The position numbers and the translations under genes are program-made. A stretch of 64,000 nucleotides of DNA from Artemia franciscana (lineage: Eukaryota; Arthropoda; Branchiopoda; Anostraca; Artemiidae), in the NCBI RefSeq assembly GCF_032884065.1, contig NC_088880.1:31833298-31897297 (forward strand). The letters run 5' to 3'. The notes beneath the pieces are model-generated. The model had not been told where the DNA came from. It saw nothing but the letters and a program-made list of their open reading frames with translations, and did not search any database. Below are positions 1 through 10,980 of the stretch, one piece after another. Numbering within the stretch: position 1 is the stretch's first letter; each line of letters starts with the position of its first letter.

Positions 1-269
1 TCCCTCATACGGTGGTGTTTGGTAACTTTCGACTTTTAAGTGTAACTTATTTCAAAAATCTTAACCACCCATAGTCCAAAGTGGTATCAAAGAGAGAAGG
101 AGGGAATTCAATTGTCCCCCCATATTTGAAAACACCTTTCTTGGTATTTTCATGGGAATAAAGTTGCCCTCTCCGCTAGATTTTAAAATAATATTTTGTC
201 CCCCCTTCTGTGAACTGAGACTAATGTCAGCTTGCCAAAAGAAAGTGCCTGTTAAAAAATATTATTTAC

Positions 270-505
270 CTTCCTTCAACAATATGATCAGATCCACCAG
301 TTTTTGAATATTTAAAATTATCCGCGCAAAGTCCAACATTTTCTCCAAATCTGTAACACGCTGGGGTTATTGTCTTTGTTGCTGTTACCTTCAAATTTGA
401 GACGTAAGTGATCAAAGAAGGCAAAGAATTAGGAAGGTTTACCAAATGCGCTGAACAAACTTCGTGAAAAGTTGATATTATGATGATCAGCCAGAGACAT
501 CTGAC
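270..505 (-). CDS. Candidate internal exon with signal-peptide-like start
   Basis: On the minus strand a pyrimidine-rich acceptor ('tttcttttgcag') precedes an open stretch of 236 nt that ends at a good donor (AAG/GTAAAT). The open frame begins VRCLWLIIIISTFHEVCSA and continues HLVNLPNS, so it contains a hydrophobic run followed by a plausible signal-peptidase site after CSA. The rest is polar, with two later cysteines (ACYRF and GLCADN), and the exon leaves in phase 2. I do not recognise the family. Codon use looks normal and there is no stop in the frame, but length alone is weak evidence. It could be the 5' coding exon of a secreted or type I membrane protein whose start codon lies in an upstream exon, or a chance open frame with good splice sites. 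No neighbouring exon was found in the window. Confidence 0.45.
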
Positions 506-1149
506 CTGCAAAAGAAACTCTGTCAATGAAGTTTGTAATAGCAAAATCAGAAAAATGCTAAAATTTTAAGAAGTAGTTAACCAAGTTCACTAAAATAAAG
601 ATAAATAATAATATAATACTAGAAATTAACATATAAAATAGATTGACTGATTAGCATATGAAAAGAAAATACAGTAATGACTGATAAGCTTAAAAAAGCA
701 CATTTTGCGTGTCCTCTTGGATATATTAAAATCAAAAGAATAATCATAAGAACAAAGTTAGCGATAAAGCCAATAAGAATAAATGAAACAATTAAAAACA
801 ACTGAACATGAGAAAAGAAGTATTAGACAAAAGGATATAAAACTCAAGCAGTATCCCTCAACGATTTTAAATGCAGTCCAATCTCTACTTTTAAAGGCAC
901 TCCTATCCCTGGGTTCCATGATATCCCTATCCCGTCATTCTACGAGAGCCAGCAGATGTTTGTTACGTAATAAGGAATGTTTTCTAAACGATGCAGGTGC
1001 ATGTTATGTAACAGGCTTTGATTGTAATATAATAGTTTCTTTTTGAAATCCTATGACACCCCACCAAATCAGGATTTCCCTAATTGTTAGATAATGTAGT
1101 TTGGGTGTTATATAATAGACAGTGCTTTTAAAAACCCACAAGGGCCAGG
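506..1149. other. No gene recognised
   Basis: AT-rich sequence. Short open frames here lack splice context or any recognisable domain. Confidence 0.4.
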
Positions 1150-1765
1150 AAAAAACTTGAGGCTAGTGGCGAACCTTCACGACTCCGGGGCCTTAGCGAG
1201 CAATTCCACCCGACCCCTAGCATCCAATTCCAACGGGGGCCTCACTAACCTAACCATTGGGACCCTAGCATGCGATTTCACTGGGAGCCCTGGCATCTAA
1301 TTCCATCAGGACCCTATCATCCAATTCCAACGGGGACCTCACTAACCTAACCATTGGGGCCCTAGCATCCAATTTCACTGGGGGTCCTTGCATCTAATTT
1401 CATCAGGACCCTAGCATCCAATTTCATCGGGTGCCTAGCCTAACCACTGGGGGCCCTAGCATCCAACCCCGATTTCAGCGGGCTCCCTAACCTAACTCTG
1501 GGCCCATTTCACTGGGCCCAATTTCAATTTCACTGGAGGCCCTAGTTCGGCTGAATCCAATTTCACTGGAGGCCCTAGTATCCAATGCCATTGGGGGCCC
1601 AAGCATCCAATTTCATCGGGCCCCTATCCTAACCACTTGGGGCCCTAGCATCCAATTTAACTGGAGGCCCTAACATCCAATTCCAACAGGGGCCCTAGCA
1701 TCCAATTTAACCGGGCCCCTAACCTAACAGCCGGGAGCCCCTAGCGAGCAATTCCACCCAAATGT
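1150..1765. repeat. GC-rich degenerate minisatellite
   Basis: About 600 bp made of irregular copies of a unit close to 30 bp, containing 'CCCTAGCATCCAATTT' followed by 'CACTGG' and a G-run. Copies differ by substitutions and by unit fusion. It ends in the repeated phrase 'CGAGCAATTCCACCC', which is also present near its start, so the block may have been duplicated as a whole. It stands out from the AT-rich surroundings. Confidence 0.8.
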
Positions 1766-1854
1766 CGCTTATTCCGTAATGGGTTTTGTTTACTTTTGTA
1801 TGTTACGCAATAGGACTTCTTAGAGTCCACTAGTCAAGCGGGGAGTCCCCAGTC

Positions 1855-1975
1855 GTAACTGAGGGGGGCACACACGTGGGTGTTATGTAATAACGTAGAC
1901 ACGTGGGTGTTCCGTAATGACGATGTGCACATGAGGTGTTACATAACATTGTAACACCTCATACATAACATAACA
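1855..1975. repeat. Short tandem repeat with a 12-bp hairpin
   Basis: Three related copies of 'CACGTGGGTGTTATGTAATAAC'-type sequence. The last forms a perfect 12-bp stem (1931-1942 with 1951-1962, ATGAGGTGTTAC / GTAACACCTCAT) around an 8-base loop. Confidence 0.7.
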
Positions 1976-2033
1976 GTGAAGTGTTTATGTCTCAGGGAAC
2001 ATTAATTATCTAAGGATTTTTTTTTCGTCCACA

Positions 2034-2099
2034 CTAGTAGGATTCGAAAGAGATTCCGCCTCAATAGAAGGGAGCGCTAACTAGTTGGACCATGAGAGC
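2034..2099 (-). repeat. tRNA-like SINE head (old)
   Basis: The minus strand reads as a degenerate tRNA half: a box A-like 'TGGTCCAACTAGTTAGCGC' (about 2073-2092) and, about 30 bases on, a box B-like 'TTTCGAATCCT' (about 2040-2050). It does not close a proper acceptor stem, so it is a tRNA-derived repeat rather than a working tRNA gene. No clear body or tail was defined. Confidence 0.4.
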
Positions 2100-2109
2100 C
2101 TTTCTAGTA

Positions 2110-2660
2110 ATGTTTCAGAGGTAATTACTCGGCTGAAGAACAAAGAGAGAGAAAGAAGAAGAAAAGAACAGTCCTCCTAATCGAGCAATTGAGATAAGTG
2201 AGCAGTTCAATGATGTCTTAACCTTACTCATCTATCCAAAAACCCAGGACAAAACAGTATAACCAAACCATACACCATATTGAAATGTCCAAATCCATGC
2301 ACAGTCGTCATTAATAAATGTAATAAATTTAAGCCGTTGTAAATTTACAACCAAAATCACCGTAAATCTAACAAAATATTTCCAAGTAATTACCATCCAT
2401 TAGGGCTCATTACAGGAATACGACCCGCCTAAATGGGTTTCGAAGCTTTACTTTTCTTACCCACTAAGGAGGAGTGTCTACCATAAACCTCTTTTATTGT
2501 ATCCCTATGTTATGGGAAATTTGTGAAGTACATGCATACTAGTAATCAAAAAATACCTACAGAATAAGATTAGTTCTATCCATATTAGAATCCCATAGGT
2601 CATTGAAATTTAAATACAAATTATAAATTTGAATTATAAGAGAATTATAAACTTTGGTTT
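2110..2660. other. No gene recognised
   Basis: AT-rich spacer without a coding signal that I can support. Confidence 0.4.
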
Positions 2661-3534
2661 TATCGTGATGTATGTTTTATTTTAGGATTAGAAAATGAAG
2701 CTGAACTAAGAAGTAAATATAATGAAGGTGCTAAAGTTCCTAATATTACAAGAAATGTTGATAAAATATATATTCACTTCTGATTAGTAGATAGTTCAAT
2801 TGTGAATGGAAATACAACCTCTGATGTGATCTGGAGTTCTGCTCCAAAAACAGAACCTGGAACACTACTCTGTGAGAATCCTATAGTGAGGCAATATCTT
2901 ACAGTCAATCGAAACGAATGTATCAACGCGGTAAAAATGACTATAATTGATCAATTAGGTAAATTAAATGATCTGAATGGAAAAAAAACTGAAAAGAGTT
3001 TAAAGAAATTATTTATTAAAATTTATCTATAATAAATGTTGAGCAATAAGAAACAACTATATTATACAAGACAGTGTGGTAGTGGGATTGGTAGTTTCTT
3101 TAAAAATATCACCGATTATCAATTATTCAAGACGTCCATAAGAAATACAAAAGATGAAGCTCGTTCCATGTGTAAAATTATGATTAATCCTCGACTAAAA
3201 TGATATAAAAATAGAGCGACTGAATGTGGAAAATATTGGATAGATTATAATCAAAGAGAGTTGAATGATGTGACATTTCTAAGAGATATAATTTCAAATA
3301 ACAAGAGATATTTCAATAAACATCTTGATGAACGGAGGAAAGGCTTGTTGGATGCAATGATTTTAGGGAAGGGATTTAAACTACATTTACGGTGATGCTC
3401 TTGTGACACTCTTACTAACAATTGAAGATCCGCCTCCACTGTTTAAAAATCTTTTAAAGTTTATTTAATAATTTTTTCCGTATATAAATGACAGAGAATC
3501 AAGTACTTGCTCCTTACTAGAGATATAATTATAT

Positions 3535-4524
3535 AAAAAAAAACTAGTTTTTTAAACTGAAAGTAAGGAGCGACATTAAAACTTAAAACGAACAGAAATT
3601 ACTCCGTATATGAAATGGGTTGTCCCCTCTGCAATCCCTCGCTCTTTACGCTAAAGTTTGACTCTTTGCCACAATTCTGCTTTTTAAAACAATTAAAAGC
3701 TTTAGCGTAAAGAGCGAGGGATTGCAAAGGGGACAACCCATTTCATATACGGATATATATAATTATATTATATTATTTATAATTATATTATTTATTATAA
3801 TTATATATATTATATTATATATAATTATATTCGATAACCATTACTGTATGTAAACATTGGTCGAAGTTTGTAACTTGCAGCCCCTCCCCCAGGGACTCTG
3901 GGGGAGTAAGTCATTTCCAAAGACATAGTTATTATGGTTTATGACTATGCGGAACAAAATGGCTATCTCAAAATTTTGATCTGTTGACTTTGGAGAAAAA
4001 ATGAGCGTGGGAGGGGGCTTAGGTGCCCTCCAATTTTTTTGGTCACTTAAAAAAGGCACAAGAACTTTTCATTTCCGTTAGAATGAGCCCTCTTGCGGCA
4101 TTCTAGGACCACTTGGTCGATACGATGACCCCTGGGGAAAAGAAAAAAAAACAAAAAACAAATAAACACGCACCCGTGATTTGTCTTCTGGCAAAAAATA
4201 CGAAATTCCACATTTTTGTAGATAGAAGCTTGAAAATTTCGCTATAGGGTTCTCTGATACGCTGAATGCGATGGTGTGATTTTCGTTAAGATTCTGTGAC
4301 TTTTAGGGGTGCTTTCCTCTATTTTCTAAAATAAGGCAAATGTTTTCAGGCTCGTAACTTTTGATGACAAAGACTAAATTTGATGAAACTTATATATTTA
4401 AAATCAACATGAAAATCTGATTCTTTTGATGTATATTTTAGCATCAAAATTCCGTTTTTTAGAGTTTCGTTTACTATTGAGCCGGGTCGCTCCTTACTAC
4501 AGTTCGTTACCACGAACTGTTTGA
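3535..4524 (+). mobile_element. Family A element, copy 1 (Helitron/Helentron-like, non-autonomous)
   Basis: Begins near an A-rich run and carries GTAAGGAGCGAC at 3563-3574. It then has a large inverted repeat built on 'CTTTAGCGTAAAGAGCGAGG' (arms about 3590-3660 and 3690-3755), an AT-repeat patch and a conserved right part. At the right end GTCGCTCCTTAC (4486-4497) is the exact reverse complement of the left motif, and it is followed by the hairpin CAGTTCGTTACCACGAACTG (4500-4519) and TTTGA. No coding capacity was seen. It lies inside the capsid fossil and is therefore younger than it. Confidence 0.75.
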
Positions 4525-4720
4525 AAAAATGCGAAATCTTTGATTCTTCAAGTGATAGTTACCTATATGCAAAAGTGGAAATAACACAATTGGATGGAAC
4601 TGATTTGCGAAATAATCATGAAGATACTTTATCAAATAATGGATTAAATTTGTTCAGAAATTCTGAATATTTTATCAATGGAAAATATATTGAAAATATT
4701 GATTATGTAGGTATTAAATA

Positions 4721-6422
4721 AAAAAAACAAGTTTTTTCAACTGAAAGTAAGGAGTGACATCAAAACTTAAAACGCACAGAAATTACTTCGTATATGAAAG
4801 AGGCTGCTTCCTCATCAACGCCCCGCTCTTTACGCTAAAGTTTGACTCTTTCTCTCAATTCTTCTTTCTAAAACAGTAAAAAACTTTAGCGTAAAGAGTG
4901 GGTTGTTGATGAGGAAGCAGCCTCTTTCATATACGAAGTAATTTCTGTGCGTTTTAAGTTTTGATGTCACTCCTTACTTTCAGTTGAAAAAACTTGTTTT
5001 TTTTATTTAATTTCTGAACGTTTTTGAATCAATGCATGTTTTGATTTTGGCTCTCCGCAGAGGAATAATCAAAACGAAATTTGCATATTTTTTTTTGGCT
5101 CAATGGCTTTCTCATAATTTTGAATGAATGATTTTGAGAAAAAAAAGAGCGGGGGACGAAGCCTAGTTGCCCCCCGATTTTTTGGTTAATTAAAAAGGCA
5201 ACTAGAACTTTTAATTTTTTACGAATCTTTTTATTGGTAAAAGATTTACGTAACTTATAAATTAGCTTACGTAAAGAACTTTTGTATTCTCATGTTTTTA
5301 TTACATATATGAGGGGATTCGCCCCATCGTCAGTACCTCGCTCTTTACACTAAAGCTTAAATTTTATCCCAATTCATTAAGAATGACCCCCTGAATCACA
5401 AAAGCCGTAGAATAAGTAGTTGAAATTACCGAAAATACTTTAGCGTAAAGAGCGAGGTATTAGAAGGAGGTGAGCCCCTCATATGGGTAATAATTTCTGT
5501 TTGTTTTAAGCTTTATTGCTGTTCCTTACTTCCAGCTGAAAAAGCTTTTTCACTTTTATTTTTTAATTGTTTTTTTTAAATAATGCTAGTAAATCCTGCT
5601 CTCCCTTCATGGAAATTTTCTTCTCCCATTACAAATTCTCGAAGGAAAGTTCCCCCAGCATATCGCCCTCTTCTCAACCCCTCCCCCAAACCAAAAAAAT
5701 ACTCCTGAAAACGCCTGTATACTTCCCAATAACCATTACTATATGTAAGCACAGGTCAAAGTTTGTAACTTGTTGCCCCTCCCACGGGGACTGTGGGGGA
5801 GTAAGTCGTCCCCAAAGACATAGTTATAAGGTTTTTCGACTACGCTGAATAAAATGGCTATCTCAGAATTTTGATCCGTTGACTTTGGGAAAATAATTAG
5901 CGTGGGAGGGGGCCTAGGTGCCCTCCAATTTTTTTGGTCACTTAAAAAGGGCACTAGAACTTTTCATTTCCGTTAGAATGAGCCCTCTTGCAACATTCTA
6001 GGACAACTGGGTCGATACGATCACCCCTGGGAAAAAAAAAAAAAAAACAAAAAAACAAATAAACACGCATCCGTGATCTGCCTTCTGGCAAAAAATGCAA
6101 AATTCCACATTTTTGTAGATAGGAGCTCGAAACTTCTACAGTAGGGTTCTCTGATACGCTGAATCTGATGGTGTGATTTTCGTTAAGATTCTATGACTTT
6201 TAGGGGGCGTTTCCCCCTATTTTCTAAAATAACGCAAATTTTCTCAGGCTCGTAACTTTTGATGGGTAAGACTAAACTTGATGAAACTTATATATTTAAA
6301 ACCAGCATTAAAATGCGATTATTTCGATGTAGCTATTGGTATCAAAATTCCATTTTTTAGAGTTTTGGTTACTATTGAGCCGGGTCGCTCCTTACTACAG
6401 TTCGTTACCACGAACTGTTTGA
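4721..6422 (+). mobile_element. Family A element, copy 2 (longest)
   Basis: The most complete copy in the window. It has a left motif GTAAGGAGTGAC (4747-4758, one mismatch), a first foldback with arms of roughly 115-130 bp (about 4730-4860 and 4885-5003), and a second, less perfect foldback (about 5270-5500). The conserved right part (about 5560-6380) follows, then GTCGCTCCTTAC (6384-6395), the terminal hairpin (6398-6417) and TTTGA. It interrupts the capsid fossil a second time. I could not identify a target-site duplication, which fits rolling-circle transposons. Confidence 0.75.
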
Positions 6423-7484
6423 TAACGACTACTGTTAAAATTTTTTTAGATTTCAGATGACTATAATCGAAGTGGAGCTACTAACAAGTTTTGGAACGAA
6501 TATAAAACCCAATCCGTTGATTCCTTTAAAGCAAAAAAAGAGTTTGAAAGCACTTTTACACTTGTTGCAGAAGGTGGTGGAACCATTGCCACAAAACGAA
6601 ATAACGCTTTTAATAGTGGTTTATTTAAAAGATTGAATAAAACAAGGGAAAGTCGTGTGGTTAGTATTTATTTACCATTATCAAGCCTATTTGGATTTTT
6701 TCAAGATATTAATCGTGTTTTTAGAGGCGTTACATAACAAATTATATTAAAAAGAAACGATATTTTCCAAAATGATAATAAAATCTAGAAATCAAAATTT
6801 TAAAGTAATGTAATGCATTTATCATGGATGTTACCAGTAATACATCCCAGTTTACCCATAGCGACTCAATTAAACCTGGACTAACGAAAAAGGGGGATCA
6901 ATTAAAAGCTGGTTTAGGAAAGGGCAGCTCATTTGAATTAAGGTGGGAAGCAAGTAATACCTATAAAAGGGATAATAAAAAGGATAAAGAATTAACATGG
7001 AGGGTAGTCAGTGAACGCTATAATACAAGTAAAATTGTTGTTGTATTACAGAAATCTCAAAAAGATAACATTTATACCAAAACAATATGGTATTTTACCA
7101 TATGAACACTGATAGAATTGAAGTGAGAATAAATGGATATAAATATACACAAGAAGATTTTAAATGTGATTTCAGTGATGCTAAAGGTGATTATCCTAAG
7201 GCTTATCAACGATTTTTACAGCTAGGATATAAACATTAAAATATTATAGCAGAACAATTGTAAGTTACAATGGTTTTAAAACGGTATATCCTTTATTTTG
7301 CTTTGATGTTTTAAAGCATAAATCGAGTATTTATCGAATTGGATCAACTGCTGGTATAGAAATAAAACTTTTATTACATCATGTCCCTACTAATCCATAT
7401 AACATTTACTGCGTTATATTTTCAGAAAGAAAAGCAATCATGGAAGTCAATAATAGTAAATTATATGTTAATATATAAATTATT

Positions 7485-8635
7485 TTTGATTTAGAAATTT
7501 GTTTAATAAAATTATTTACTAATAAATGGAGAAGCTTTAAAGCAAAATGAAAATGGAAAATAAATATAATCGAACTATTAGGAAAGAAAACTTAGACATT
7601 GGAATACACGATTAAAGCAATGAAATGTGTTAAACAAAACATGGAAAAAAATCGTTTTTATTCTTGAATTTAGAGGCTAAATAGTTTATCTATTTGCATA
7701 TACGCGTTTTGATTCTAAAGCAGGTGATGTTGAACAGAAATTAAAAAATTAGATAGAGGTATGATTTTAAGATTGTAGAAATAAAAGGGAAAAATAATAG
7801 CAATTACTAAGATATTGAAATCGAACTATCCACTAAATATTAAATCATATTAAATTATTAAATTTTATCAGTAGTAAAGGCAAACTGGAACATAATTAAG
7901 CTATTATTTCATAAATTCATCAAATTCTCATTTCACAAGACCCGTTTTGATCTTAAACCTTAGGATGGGAGTGAATTCAATTGAAAATGGGGTGAATTGT
8001 TGGGGTGCTATAGGTGGGGCCTAGAACCCGTGTTCACATTGTGAAAAAGTGTAAAAATAAGAACAAATTTGATTTCCAATAACCTGTTTTCATTTTGAAT
8101 TTGTAGATGAAAAATATTCAAAATGTGCAAGATTTGATATTAAAATGATGTAAAATGGACTGAAACTGATGTAAATTGAAGGGTTGATCTAGATTAGGCA
8201 GAATCATCAATTACTATACTACTTATAACAGATTATAGAGGGAATGAAAACCGAGAATTAATCAGGGAATAAAATATACCTACAGTCTGTGATACTCATA
8301 ATTTCAAACTTCTTTGCCAAAATATTCCATTTTTGGTATATTCAGTTATTATTAACATGAGCCCCCTTCACTTAGCTAGATTATTTGCTCATTTTTGGTT
8401 TAACTGGGTTCTGTACTTTTCTTTGAAAAAGTCATTTTATGGAAAAAAAATTCATAACTTTCTTGTTAACCCTTGCAGATCGGGAAGACAATTTTTCAGA
8501 CCATAAAATGCTTCCAAACTTTAATGTTGGAGAGGGAAGGTTTCTAAAATTGATATAGAAGAGTTGGGGGAATGGGGATGGATTAAATTAAAGGGAGTAC
8601 AATAAATGTTGTAAACTATGATTTTAAGGCTCAAA
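7485..8635. other. No gene recognised
   Basis: AT-rich. Some of the first 350 bp may be further decayed sequence of the neighbouring capsid-bearing element, but nothing is specific enough to call. Confidence 0.35.
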
Positions 8636-8980
8636 CTATTTCATGAAACCTAAAATTTAATTTCTATTACAGGAAAATCCTTAACTTCCTCCCACGAAGA
8701 AAGCAAAGATATGCAATGAGGACCTCTCTACCCTATCGCTGCAATGTCTGAAGATGCCCCCTTTTGGGAGACGCCATGAAAAGCGGCGTGAATACGCCCC
8801 CTTTATCATCCACGCATGATGAAAGTACCGGCTCATTGAGACATGCTGTCACAGAGAAAGGCAAAGAAGCCTCTATACTCACCCATCCTCATGATGAGGA
8901 TGTTTGGCCTTCCTACCTGTCGTAAGTAAAATTATTTGAGACCTATAGATGCCAAAAAAAAAAAAAACTAACAATAGTTT
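8636..8980 (+). repeat. Duplicated exon-like block, copy 1
   Basis: Contains a 249-nt segment (8673-8921) between an acceptor 'TTTCTATTACAG' and a strong donor (GTC/GTAAGT). The same arrangement recurs 2 kb downstream with about 8% divergence by eye. Neither frame that crosses the segment is fully open. The longest clean frame starts at an internal ATG (MKSGVNTPPLSSTHDESTGS...) and ends at the TAA that overlaps the donor. The other half reads in a different frame as 'KSLTSSHEESKDMQ', so copies share an old frame change. It is likely a decayed exon that was duplicated, or a repeat that carries splice-like ends. The protein family is not recognised. Confidence 0.5.
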
Positions 8981-9099
8981 ATTCCAGCAATCACGAATTG
9001 TGCTTATAAAAAGTTATTTTTATATTTTTTTGAATGGGAAAATAATATGTCCCCGTTCAAGTTAACAAAGGGAAAAAACTAAAATGTTGGGGACCATGT

Positions 9100-9835
9100 T
9101 CACTATCCCTAGGAGGGAGCACATCACTGCTAAGAAATGCATTTTTTCGGCTTAATAATGGGTCCTGTCCGTTGTTGCTATTGCTTGTCCTCAAAGAAAT
9201 AGCAAAAACAACACTTTTTTCAGATAGTTCTATGGGGTTTGAGGAGCCACCAGGTCCTAAAAGAAATAGCTAAAATAACGCAGTATTTTCAGCTTAATAA
9301 TGAGGAAAAGGCAAGGACTATTGGGGAGGGACTCTGTCCGTTGGTTCTGCGGGACTTACAGAAGTCCTTACCCCCAAAGAAATAAGCTCTTCATCATGTT
9401 TTCACGGTAAAAACTTAATTTTTTTTATGTGAGACAGGAAGGATGAAAGAAGTAATGGTTTGTCTGGATAATAGGGTATCGAGGGGGCTCTCGTTCGAGG
9501 GTCTAGGACTCACCTAAGGATTACAGAATATTATATACCGCCCCTATATCGATGCTACTGTTTTGGTCCTGGTCTTCATAGAAATAGCTAAAGTAACGCA
9601 TTCCTTTCCTCTTAATAAGAGAGAAATGTAAGGGACTGATGAGGACTCTGTCCGATATCTCTGAGGGGCTTTCAGGGAGCCCCCTGGTCCTAAATGAAAT
9701 AGCTGAAATAATGTATTCTTTTCAGGTTAATATTGGGGAAATAGCAGGGACTGTTGTGGCGGGACCCTGTCCGATGGTTCCAAGAGGCTTTGAGGGCCCC
9801 TGGTTTGTCAGGTTAATAATACATTTTGTTTAAGC
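9100..9835 (+). repeat. Degenerate tandem repeat, unit about 115 bp
   Basis: Repeated phrases 'GAAATAGCTAAAATAACGCA', 'TTCAGCTTAATAATG' and 'GGACTCTGTCCG' recur at about 9195, 9262, 9378, 9580 and 9695. The spacing is close to 115 bp or twice that, with one short unit. Copies are strongly diverged, so the array is old. Confidence 0.65.
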
Positions 9836-9905
9836 TCAATGCATATTTTTTCAGGGTAAAATCATAAGTTCTCCAATAGAAAATAAGTTTATTCTTTTTT
9901 CAAAG

Positions 9906-10043
9906 GTCTTCATTTATGATTCAGCATGGATAGAACTGTTACTTCTGGATTTGTTTGAAGAGGGAGAAACACAAGTGAACAAACCTAAGGATTTCACTGA
10001 CGAGGGAGCACCACAAGTGGACAGCATTAGTACCACCCCCTCT
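9906..10043 (+). CDS. Candidate internal exon, acidic
   Basis: A pyrimidine-rich tract and 'CAAAG' acceptor precede 138 nt (46 codons, phase 0 at both ends) that end at the strong donor TCT/GTAAGT. The open frame reads VFIYDSAWIELLLLDLFEEG, then a polar, acidic part (ETQVNKPKDF, TDEGAPQVDS) ending ISTTPS. Composition looks like protein rather than chance: acidic and Ser/Thr-rich, without low-complexity DNA underneath. It lies between the two copies of the 249-nt exon-like block on the same strand, so all three may derive from one gene or gene-like repeat. The family is unknown. Confidence 0.4.
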
Positions 10044-10164
10044 GTAAGTCCAATTTTTTAAGTCATAATTTCAAGGAGAACCTTTAATAACACGACTTAA
10101 GTGACTTTTCGTAAAGAAAACTGAATCGGAAAGGGCAGGGGTGGAAGAAGGGGCAACTAGGCCA

Positions 10165-10640
10165 AATTTACTAGATAATGAAAGTTCTTAAGTCGAACTG
10201 GCCAGTCATGACAAAAACAACAAAGAGAGATAAAACTCAACAAAAAAATAACCTCAAACGAGACTGCAGCCAGTAGAGAGAAGAGAGATGAAATACTAAA
10301 ATAAATCGGATATTTTGCCTGTATCTAAACTAGGCGTCCTCAGCACGAGGTAAAAAGAAAAAACACTAAACTAAAAACAAATAAAACCACCCCCAAATAA
10401 TAATAAATACAATTGTCGTTACTGATCCACGTAGGGAAAAGAAGCTATTAGAGTTAATTCAATGAGAACATCAAAGCAACTCTAATAGCTTCTAAACCCT
10501 ACGTGGATCAATAGCGACAATTGTATTTCGTACTATTGGTGATGGTTTTATTTGTTTTTAGTTTAGTGTTTTTTCTTTTTGTCTTTCGCGATGACGGCTA
10601 ATTTAGATACAGGCGAAATATCCTTCATGCTTATCCTGCA
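10165..10640. mobile_element. Foldback made from the end region of a Penelope-like element
   Basis: The left half (about 10165-10469) and the right half (about 10477-10625) are reverse complements around 'CTATTAGAGTTAATTC'. Both match the terminal region of the Penelope-like element at 59-61 kb: 'CTACGTGGAT', 'GCGACAATTGTATTT', 'GGATACAGGCGAAATATCC'-like sequence and 'TTCTTAAGTCGAACTGGCCAG'. No protein-coding part lies between the arms, so this is a solo pair of inverted ends. Confidence 0.65.
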
Positions 10641-10643
10641 TTG

Positions 10644-10980
10644 CTATTTCATGAAACCTAAAATTTAATTTCTATTACAGGAAAACCCTTAACTTCCTCC
10701 CACGAAGAAAGCGAAGATATGCAATGAGGACCCCTCTACCCTGTCGCTGCAATTTCTGAAGATGCCCCCTTTTAGGAGAGGCCATGAAAAGCGGCGTGAA
10801 TGCGCCCCTTTTATCATCCATGCATGATGAAGTTACCGGCTTATCGAGACATGCGGTCCCAAAGAAAGGAAAAGAAGCCTCTATACTCACCCATCCTCAT
10901 GATGAGGATGTTTGGCCTTCCTACCTGTTGTAAGTAAAATTATTTGAGACCTATAGATGCCAAAAAAATTAACAATAGTT
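10644..10980 (+). repeat. Duplicated exon-like block, copy 2
   Basis: Second copy of the block described at 8.6 kb. The exon-like part is 10681-10929, again exactly 249 nt, with the same acceptor (TCTATTACAG) and donor (GTAAGT). The frame from the internal ATG is also kept (MKSGVNAPLLSSMHDEVTGL...), and the same stop interrupts the upstream part in both copies. Its right edge coincides with the left edge of a truncated family A copy, so that insertion or a linked deletion cut the duplicated segment. Confidence 0.5.

Larger units (their letters stand above)
2665..7480 (+). mobile_element. Decayed Polinton/adintovirus-type capsid-gene fossil
   Basis: Several separated plus-strand stretches in this AT-rich block read like the major capsid protein carried by Polinton/Maverick elements and adintoviruses. 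Recognisable phrases include 'FRNSEYFINGKYIE' and 'LPLSSLFGFFQDINRVFRG', both typical of that double-jelly-roll capsid family as I remember it. A stretch upstream of the capsid part has a glycine-rich start reminiscent of the small minor capsid proteins of the same elements, which is a weaker call. The element is clearly broken, with many breaks, and two copies of family A have inserted into it. No polymerase, integrase, protease or ATPase part and no terminal inverted repeats were found, so this is a partial and old copy. The alternative is capture of the capsid gene alone into the host genome. Confidence 0.55.

Noticed and set aside
1150-1975. CRISPR-like or operator-like spaced repeats
   Set aside because: Units are degenerate, have no constant-length unique spacers, and the genome is clearly eukaryotic.
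10430-10520. Rho-independent-terminator-like hairpin
   Set aside because: The hairpin is part of a larger foldback that matches Penelope-element ends.
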